Shown one piece after another: positions 6,226-11,299 of a DNA stretch of 11,299 nucleotides. Under the pieces are notes generated by a model that was given only the letters and a program-made list of their open reading frames with translations, had not been told where the DNA came from and searched no databases. This DNA is from an uncultured Clostridium sp. (GTDB taxonomy: Bacteria; Bacillota_A; Clostridia; Lachnospirales; Lachnospiraceae), in contig CAMWKN010000014.1 in the NCBI GenBank assembly GCA_947174825.1, positions 1 through 11,299 on the forward strand, in the 5' to 3' direction. Within the stretch, counting starts at the first letter, position 1, and every line of letters begins with the position of its first letter. Made by a program: the position numbers and the translations under genes.

Positions 6226-7909
6226 ATTCTCTTTCTTTCAAATCCTTTTCGTCAAAACACTCTTCAATATCCGTACCTGGTGCAACCATCGGGAATACCT
6301 TATCGTCACTCTCGATGACACATTCAATAACAACAGGTCCCTCTGCCGCCAAAGCCTTACGCAATACTGGCTCAAATTCCTCTTTGGAAGTAACACGGTA
6401 TGCTTCTGCTCCTAGAGCCTCTGACAGTTTCACATAATCCACCTGATCATTTAGTACGGTATGGGAATATCGTTTGTTATAGAATAAGGTCTGCCACTGA
6501 CGTACCATTCCCAACACATGATTATTGAAAATAATTTCAATAATCGGAATCTGATGCCTGCTTGCCGTGGCTAATTCATTCATATTCATTCGGAAACAGC
6601 CATCTCCGGCAATATTAATAACCGTCTTGTCCGGACATCCGGTCTTGGCTCCAATGGACGCCCCCAGACCATATCCCATGGTTCCCAGACCACCGGAAGT
6701 AATCAAGGTTCTCGGTTTCAGATAGCTATAATACTGGGCTGCCCACATCTGATGCTGTCCTACCTCGGTACAAATCACCGTATCATCGTCTGTAATCTCG
6801 TTGATCCGCTCCATAATATAGGGACCGGTCAAACCAGACTGGTCATAGGTCATTGGCAGGGCATCCTTCCGTGCCAGTACCTTATCAATCCACTCCTTGT
6901 GATACATCTGCTCCATCCGGGCATTGATAATATCCAATACCGACTTGATATCACCAATAATGCTCATATCAACAATAACGTTTTTATTAATCTCTGCCTC
7001 ATCCACATCAATCTGAATGATCGTTGCATTCTTAGCAAAATGCTCCGAATCTCCTGTTACCACACGGTCTGAAAAGCGAGATCCAATAACTACCAGTGTA
7101 TCACATTCGGATACACTTAAATTGGCGGTCTTGGTTCCATGCATACCTAACATGCCCACATAGTAATCATCCGCTCCCGAAAAAGCGCCTTTTCCCATTA
7201 ATGTATCAGCAACCGGAGCATCTACTTTTTTAACAAACTCCATCAACTCTTTGTCTGCTCCAGCAATTACAGCACCACCGCCCACAAAGATCATCGGCTT
7301 CTGTGATTTGCGCAATACCTTGATCGCCTGATCAATCATATCCTCATCAATCTTTTCCGTAGAGCGGGCAATGATCTTCGGCGTAACCGGACTGTACTCG
7401 GTTTTATCCGCAGTGGCATTCTTGGCAATATCCACCAGTACTGGTCCCGGACGTCCTGTCTGGGCAATCACAAAGGCACGACGCAGAGTATCTGCCAGAT
7501 CGTCAACCTCTTTTACCAAAAAACTGTATTTCGTAATCGGCACTGTCACACCGGCAATATCAATCTCCTGAAAAGAATCCTTTCCTAACAATGCCTTTCC
7601 TACATTACAGGTAATTGCCACCATCGGTACGGAATCCATATAGGCAGTGGCGATACCGGTTACCAGATTGGTTGCCCCCGGTCCGCTGGTCGCCATACAC
7701 ACGCCAACTTTTCCAGTAGCACGGGCATAACCGTCCGCTGCATGGGCTGCTCCCTGCTCATGGGAAGTCAGTATATGGCGGATTTCGTTCTGGTGACGGT
7801 ATAATTCATCATATATATTGAGGATGGCACCGCCCGGATAACCAAATACGGTGTCAACACCCTGTTCTTTTAAACACTCTATTACGATTTCAGAACCTGT
7901 CAACTGCAT
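6224..7909 (-). CDS. ilvB: Acetolactate synthase, large catalytic subunit
   Basis: A thiamine-diphosphate enzyme that condenses two pyruvates to 2-acetolactate (valine and leucine) or pyruvate with 2-oxobutyrate to acetohydroxybutyrate (isoleucine). Its 561 residues match the family. Seen: VFGYPGGAILNIYDEL at the N-terminus, SHEQGAAHAADGYARATG with catalytic Glu51, the FAD-domain region around GSRFSDRVVTG, the ThDP/Mg motif from GDG at 435-437 to NN at 462-463, and GMVRQWQ with the conserved Trp472 of biosynthetic AHAS. These marks point to the anabolic enzyme rather than a catabolic acetolactate synthase. The ATG follows AAAGGAGA at a suitable distance. It lies 34 nt after ilvD, so it is probably in the same transcript. 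The regulatory subunit gene ilvN, often directly downstream, is absent here; the repeats and serC follow instead. Confidence 0.97.
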   Translation of the reverse strand: MQLTGSEIVIECLKEQGVDTVFGYPGGAILNIYDELYRHQNEIRHILTSHEQGAAHAADGYARATGKVGVCMATSGPGATNLVTGIATAYMDSVPMVAITCNVGKALLGKDSFQEIDIAGVTVPITKYSFLVKEVDDLADTLRRAFVIAQTGRPGPVLVDIAKNATADKTEYSPVTPKIIARSTEKIDEDMIDQAIKVLRKSQKPMIFVGGGAVIAGADKELMEFVKKVDAPVADTLMGKGAFSGADDYYVGMLGMHGTKTANLSVSECDTLVVIGSRFSDRVVTGDSEHFAKNATIIQIDVDEAEINKNVIVDMSIIGDIKSVLDIINARMEQMYHKEWIDKVLARKDALPMTYDQSGLTGPYIMERINEITDDDTVICTEVGQHQMWAAQYYSYLKPRTLITSGGLGTMGYGLGASIGAKTGCPDKTVINIAGDGCFRMNMNELATASRHQIPIIEIIFNNHVLGMVRQWQTLFYNKRYSHTVLNDQVDYVKLSEALGAEAYRVTSKEEFEPVLRKALAAEGPVVIECVIESDDKVFPMVAPGTDIEECFDEKDLKERE

Positions 7910-7943
7910 ATTCTCACGTCTCCTTTGCTCTGCTATTCATTTT

Positions 7944-9608
7944 TCAGTTTATTTCTAAGATCGCTCCCTTGTCTGCAGAGGTTACCATCTTGGCATAACG
8001 TGCCAGATAACCAGTTTTGATCTTTGGCTCTCTTGGCTGCCATTTTGCCTTACGCTCTGCCAATACCTCGTCAGAAACTTTGACATTAATGGTATTTGCC
8101 GGAATATCTATGGAGATGATATCTCCCTCTTCAATCAATGCAATCGGACCACCTGCTGCCGCCTCTGGAGATACATGCCCGATAGAAGCTCCTCTGGAAG
8201 CTCCTGAGAAACGTCCATCCGTAATCAATGCCACACTGGCACCCAGACCCATACCGGCTATGGCAGAAGTCGGATTTAACATTTCACGCATACCAGGACC
8301 ACCCTTCGGTCCCTCATAACGGATGACGACTACATCACCTTCTACGATCTTGCCACCACGAATGGCTTCAATGGCATCTTCCTCACAGTCAAAGACTCTT
8401 GCCGGACCTTCATGGACTAACATTTCCGGTACCACTGCAGAACGCTTGACAACACAGCTGTCTGGTGCAATATTACCACGCAGTACCGCAATACCACCTT
8501 TTTCGCTATAAGGATTATCCAGTGGACGGATAATTTCCGGATTACGGTTTTTCGCATCCTTGATATTTTCTGCCACCGTCTTACCGGTTGCTGTAATCAG
8601 ATCCGTGTGCAGCAGTCCCTTATCCTGCAATTCCTTCATTACTGCATAGATTCCGCCTGCCTCATTTAATTCTTCCATATAATGATGACCTGCCGGTGCC
8701 AGATGGCACAGGTTCGGTGTTCTCTCACTGATTTCATTGGCGATATCCAGATTAATCTCCACACCTGCCTCATGTGCAATCGCTGGCAAATGGAGCATAG
8801 TATTGGTAGAACATCCCAACGCCATATCCACCGTTAAAGCATTTTCAAATGCCTTCTGGGTCATAATATCACGTGGACGGATATTTTTCTCTAACAATTC
8901 CATTACTTTCATACCAGCATGTTTTGCCAGTTTCAGTCTCTGGGAATACACTGCCGGGATCGTACCATTGCCCTGTAAGCCCATACCAATTGCTTCTGTC
9001 AGACAGTTCATGCTGTTAGCGGTATACATACCAGAGCAGGAACCACAAGTCGGACAGGCATTGCAGACATAATCCTCCACACCTTCCTCATCCATCTTAC
9101 CTGCGGAATAGGCACCTACCGCCTCAAACATAGAAGACAGACTGGTCTTGTTTCCCTGTACATGACCGGCTAACATTGGTCCACCACTGACAAAGACAGT
9201 TGGTACATTCAGTCTGGCTGCTGCCATTAACAGTCCTGGTACATTTTTATCACAGTTTGGCACCATAACCAACGCATCAAACTGATGAGCAGTTGCCATA
9301 CACTCCGTAGAATCAGCGATTAAGTCACGAGTAACCAAAGAATACTTCATTCCCACATGTCCCATGGCAATACCATCGCAGACTGCAATTGCCGGAAATA
9401 CAATTGGTGTTCCCCCTGCCATAGCAACTCCTGTCTTGACGGCTTCCACAATTTTATCAATATTCATATGACCTGGTACGATCTCATTATAAGAACTAAC
9501 GATACCAACCAACGGCCTCTCTAACTCTTCCTCTGTCAATCCCAATGCGTTAAACAGGGATCTCTGTGGTGCGGTAGCCACACCTTTCTTTACTGCATCA
9601 CTTTTCAT
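7944..9608 (-). CDS. ilvD: Dihydroxyacid dehydratase
   Basis: An iron-sulfur enzyme that dehydrates 2,3-dihydroxyisovalerate and 2,3-dihydroxy-3-methylvalerate to the 2-oxoacid precursors of valine/leucine and isoleucine. Its 554 residues match the family. Seen: NCDKNVPG with Cys119, and [18 protein letters not shown] (185-202), the two cluster-binding signatures, plus SGGPMLAG and [20 protein letters not shown] toward the C-terminus. The N-terminal [13 protein letters not shown] has Gly46 where [2Fe-2S] members have a third Cys (NEITPC type). That suggests the oxygen-labile [4Fe-4S] class known from E. coli (inference). The ATG is preceded by AGGAGG about 8 nt upstream. It lies 22 nt after the small membrane protein gene and 34 nt before ilvB. 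Confidence 0.97.
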   Translation of the reverse strand: MKSDAVKKGVATAPQRSLFNALGLTEEELERPLVGIVSSYNEIVPGHMNIDKIVEAVKTGVAMAGGTPIVFPAIAVCDGIAMGHVGMKYSLVTRDLIADSTECMATAHQFDALVMVPNCDKNVPGLLMAAARLNVPTVFVSGGPMLAGHVQGNKTSLSSMFEAVGAYSAGKMDEEGVEDYVCNACPTCGSCSGMYTANSMNCLTEAIGMGLQGNGTIPAVYSQRLKLAKHAGMKVMELLEKNIRPRDIMTQKAFENALTVDMALGCSTNTMLHLPAIAHEAGVEINLDIANEISERTPNLCHLAPAGHHYMEELNEAGGIYAVMKELQDKGLLHTDLITATGKTVAENIKDAKNRNPEIIRPLDNPYSEKGGIAVLRGNIAPDSCVVKRSAVVPEMLVHEGPARVFDCEEDAIEAIRGGKIVEGDVVVIRYEGPKGGPGMREMLNPTSAIAGMGLGASVALITDGRFSGASRGASIGHVSPEAAAGGPIALIEEGDIISIDIPANTINVKVSDEVLAERKAKWQPREPKIKTGYLARYAKMVTSADKGAILEIN

Positions 9609-9630
9609 GATAAAACCTCCTATTCTGTGT

Positions 9631-9834
9631 CTATCTGTCCTCTAATTTATCATTTCCCTTTTTACCGGATTTCCATTTACGAAATACTTCCGAGGATGTC
9701 ATATTATCCTGACCTGTTTCCTTCATATATTTCTGTGCAGAAATAATACCATTCTTTACCGCATCCCATATAATAACATACAATATGGTAGCTTTCACCA
9801 CGAACAGAAACAAATTAATAATAATACTTTCCAT
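9631..9834 (-). CDS. Small single-span membrane protein of unknown function
   Basis: A 67-residue protein that I do not recognise. Residues about 3-25 ([19 protein letters not shown] and on) form one hydrophobic stretch long enough to cross the membrane. The rest, about 40 residues, is polar and ends in a Lys-rich segment, so a cytoplasmic tail is likely by the positive-inside rule. The ATG at 9834 has AAAGGA 7 nt upstream. A GTG at 9837 would add one residue and overlap the leuB stop as TAGTG. Either way it is tightly coupled to leuB and is followed after 22 nt by ilvD with its own good ribosome site. Placement inside a branched-chain amino acid cluster, intact frame and good initiation signals argue for a real gene. 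Function is unknown; regulatory or transport roles would be guesses. Confidence 0.65.
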   Translation of the reverse strand: MESIIINLFLFVVKATILYVIIWDAVKNGIISAQKYMKETGQDNMTSSEVFRKWKSGKKGNDKLEDR

Positions 9835-9836
9835 CA

Positions 9837-10919
9837 CTAAATCCTTTCTACGATCAGATCTCCCATCTGAACCGTACCGACCTGTGTCTTGCCCTCATCC
9901 ATAATATCCACAGTACGGTAGCCATCCTTCAACACCTGTTTCACGGCATTTTCAATATCATCCGCTTCCTGTTCCAGATCAAAAGAATACCGTAACATCA
10001 TAGCTGCCGATAAAATGGTCGCAATCGGATTTGCCTTATCCTGCCCGGCAATATCCGGTGCAGAACCATGACTCGGCTCATAAAGCCCTAACTTGGTAGC
10101 TCCTAAACTGGCAGAGGATAACATACCAATAGATCCCGTTACCATACTTGCCTCATCGGACAAGATATCTCCAAACATATTCTCCGTCAAAATCACATCA
10201 AACTGCTTCGGATCACGGACTAACTGCATCGCACAATTATCCACTAACATATGGGATAAGGTAACTTCCGGATACTCCTTTGCCACCTCTTCCACGACCT
10301 GTCTCCATAGTCTGGAAGAATCCAACACATTTGCCTTGTCTACACTACAGACTCGTTTATTTCTCTTCATCGCCACATCAAAGCCCCACTTGGCAATACG
10401 GCGAATCTCATTTTCATCATAGGTCAGGGTATCAATCGCCTTCTGTACCCCATTTTCGGTAATAGTCTTGCGCTCGCCAAAATACAGTCCTCCTGTCAGC
10501 TCCCGCATCACAACGAAATCAAAACCACCCTCGGTCAATTCTTCTTTTAAAGGGCATGCCCCGGATAGTTCATCAAACAGAATTGCCGGACGGATATTGG
10601 CATATAATTCCAAACCTTTCCGAATCTTCAAAAGCCCAGCTTCCGGTCTCTTATCCGGTGGAAGCTGATACCAGTTGGACTGACCTACGTTTCCACCAAC
10701 GGCTCCCAGCAATACGGAATCGCTTGCCTTTGCCGCTGCCAGTGTCTCATCTGTCAGTGGTTCTCCATAAGCATCAATGGAACATCCTCCCATCAATAAC
10801 TCCTGATAGTCAAAAGTATGTCCATATTTCTGTCCGATTTTATCCAATACTTTTCTTGCTTCCCTTACAATCTCCGGTCCAATTCCATCGCCCGGAATCA
10901 CTGCTACCTTATAATTCAT
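9837..10919 (-). CDS. leuB: 3-isopropylmalate dehydrogenase
   Basis: Oxidatively decarboxylates 3-isopropylmalate to 2-oxoisocaproate (4-methyl-2-oxopentanoate) with NAD+, the third step of the leucine branch, in the cytoplasm. Starting at ATG 10919 gives 360 residues, the usual length, beginning [18 protein letters not shown]. Further marks are [16 protein letters not shown] and [13 protein letters not shown] for substrate binding, [23 protein letters not shown] with the metal-binding Asp residues, and [18 protein letters not shown] for NAD+ binding. These separate it from isocitrate dehydrogenase. The frame is open up to 11003, but that extension covers the predicted promoter and adds 28 residues without family similarity. 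GGAAG lies 5 nt before ATG 10919. The leuA and leuCD genes are not next to it. It heads the leuB-ilvD-ilvB run. Confidence 0.96.
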   Translation of the reverse strand: MNYKVAVIPGDGIGPEIVREARKVLDKIGQKYGHTFDYQELLMGGCSIDAYGEPLTDETLAAAKASDSVLLGAVGGNVGQSNWYQLPPDKRPEAGLLKIRKGLELYANIRPAILFDELSGACPLKEELTEGGFDFVVMRELTGGLYFGERKTITENGVQKAIDTLTYDENEIRRIAKWGFDVAMKRNKRVCSVDKANVLDSSRLWRQVVEEVAKEYPEVTLSHMLVDNCAMQLVRDPKQFDVILTENMFGDILSDEASMVTGSIGMLSSASLGATKLGLYEPSHGSAPDIAGQDKANPIATILSAAMMLRYSFDLEQEADDIENAVKQVLKDGYRTVDIMDEGKTQVGTVQMGDLIVERI

Positions 10920-10956
10920 TTCAGCTTCCGCTTCCTTTCCTATGTTAACTTGTACT

Positions 10957-10985
10957 AGTGTATACATTATTCTTTTTGGTGTCAA
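10957..10985 (-). promoter_or_regulatory. Predicted promoter of leuB and the genes after it
   Basis: On the minus strand a perfect -35 TTGACA (10980-10985) is followed after exactly 17 nt by TACACT (10957-10962; 4 of 6 matches to TATAAT). The transcript would start near 10950, leaving about 30 nt before leuB. That leader is too short for a T-box or a leader-peptide attenuator, so any leucine control would have to act at the promoter. Palindromic ACTAGT and GTTAAC lie around the start site but match no operator I can name. Confidence 0.7.
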
Positions 10986-11053
10986 GTCATGCCCTTGTAT
11001 CAAATCATACCAATTTATCCAAAGGCATCTGCCACTTATATGGGTATCTAATG

Positions 11054-11299
11054 CTATTCGGACTGCTCGTTTAATAATTGGATCAGCCTGCTGGTGCCCA
11101 GACGACTGGCTCCCAGTCGGATAAAGCGCTCCGCATCTTCCAATGTGGAAATACCACCTGCTGCTTTGACCTTAACCTGATCTCCCACATGTTTCTGCAA
11201 CAATGCCACATCTTCAAAAGTGGCACCCCCAGTAGAAAATCCAGTGGAAGTCTTAATATAATCAGCGCCTGCTTTGGTTACTGCCCCACACAATTTGAT
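11054..11299 (-). CDS. deoC: Deoxyribose-phosphate aldolase (partial, N-terminus beyond window)
   Basis: A class I aldolase that splits 2-deoxyribose 5-phosphate into glyceraldehyde 3-phosphate and acetaldehyde in deoxynucleoside breakdown. Only the last 81 residues are in the window; the frame is open to the right edge. Seen: [18 protein letters not shown] with the Lys that forms the Schiff base (residue 16 of the visible part), and [11 protein letters not shown] with the second active-site Lys 29 residues later, the spacing of the short bacterial type. The end, [17 protein letters not shown], is also typical. It lies upstream of leuB in the same direction, but leuB has its own promoter. No clear terminator was found between them. 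No other nucleoside catabolism gene is visible. Confidence 0.93.
   Translation of the reverse strand: MKLCGAVTKAGADYIKTSTGFSTGGATFEDVALLQKHVGDQVKVKAAGGISTLEDAERFIRLGASRLGTSRLIQLLNEQSE

Noticed and set aside
6752..9072. Plus-strand frames opposite ilvB and ilvD, such as 6752-7072, 8017-8319 and 8737-9072
   Set aside because: The minus strand encodes full-length, motif-complete enzymes across the whole stretch; the opposite frames show no recognisable protein or initiation signal.
10920..10956. Leucine T-box or leader-peptide attenuator before leuB
   Set aside because: The predicted leader is only about 30 nt, and no T-box core, Leu-codon run or terminator hairpin is present.
10920..11003. 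Longer leuB starting at 11003
   Set aside because: The extra 28 residues cover the -35/-10 promoter and do not resemble LeuB; the start at 10919 gives the family length.
11024..11033. Possible terminator between deoC and leuB (GGCAGATGCC followed by TTT)
   Set aside because: The stem can be only 3-4 bp and the T-run is three bases, too weak to call.

Overview
The window reads as a conserved biosynthetic stretch of a Clostridia genome, most likely Lachnospiraceae. That is an inference from moderate-to-low GC, strong AGGAGG-type ribosome binding sites and the flavour of the protein sequences; no marker gene confirms it. Every gene I can support lies on the minus strand, so the transcriptional order runs from high to low coordinates. 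The left-edge and right-edge genes are cut by the window.

Right edge to about 6.2 kb: the C-terminal part of deoC (deoxyribose-phosphate aldolase) is followed by a good promoter (TTGACA, 17-nt spacer, TACACT). Then come leuB (3-isopropylmalate dehydrogenase), a 67-aa single-membrane-segment protein of unknown function that starts at the leuB stop, ilvD (dihydroxyacid dehydratase) and ilvB (acetolactate synthase large subunit). IlvB and IlvD catalyse two of the common steps to valine, isoleucine and the leucine precursor, and LeuB acts in the leucine branch. ilvN, ilvC, leuA and leuCD are not in the window.

About 5.97-6.22 kb is a non-coding spacer. It starts exactly at the ilvB stop and holds two tandem copies of a 55-bp palindromic repeat, a smaller hairpin and a hairpin close to the serC ribosome binding site. 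None of these has a proper U-tract, so the transcript may continue into serC.

About 3.6-5.97 kb: serC (phosphoserine aminotransferase) and serA (phosphoglycerate dehydrogenase with a C-terminal ACT domain) overlap as TAATG and are closed by a clear intrinsic terminator. They supply two of the three steps from 3-phosphoglycerate to serine.

Left part: behind its own predicted promoter is a lone TRAP-type (DctP family) solute-binding lipoprotein with no DctQ/DctM membrane genes beside it. It is followed by folC (folylpolyglutamate synthase/dihydrofolate synthase), which carries an unusual in-frame triple 14-residue repeat, and by the N-terminal two-thirds of a MATE-family efflux transporter.

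I see no CRISPR array, tRNA, rRNA, insertion sequence or phage gene. Most of the window is ordinary core metabolism. The least explained items are the twin palindromes, the small membrane protein inside the leu-ilv cluster, the repeat in FolC and the orphan TRAP receptor. I found no convincing new multi-gene system.
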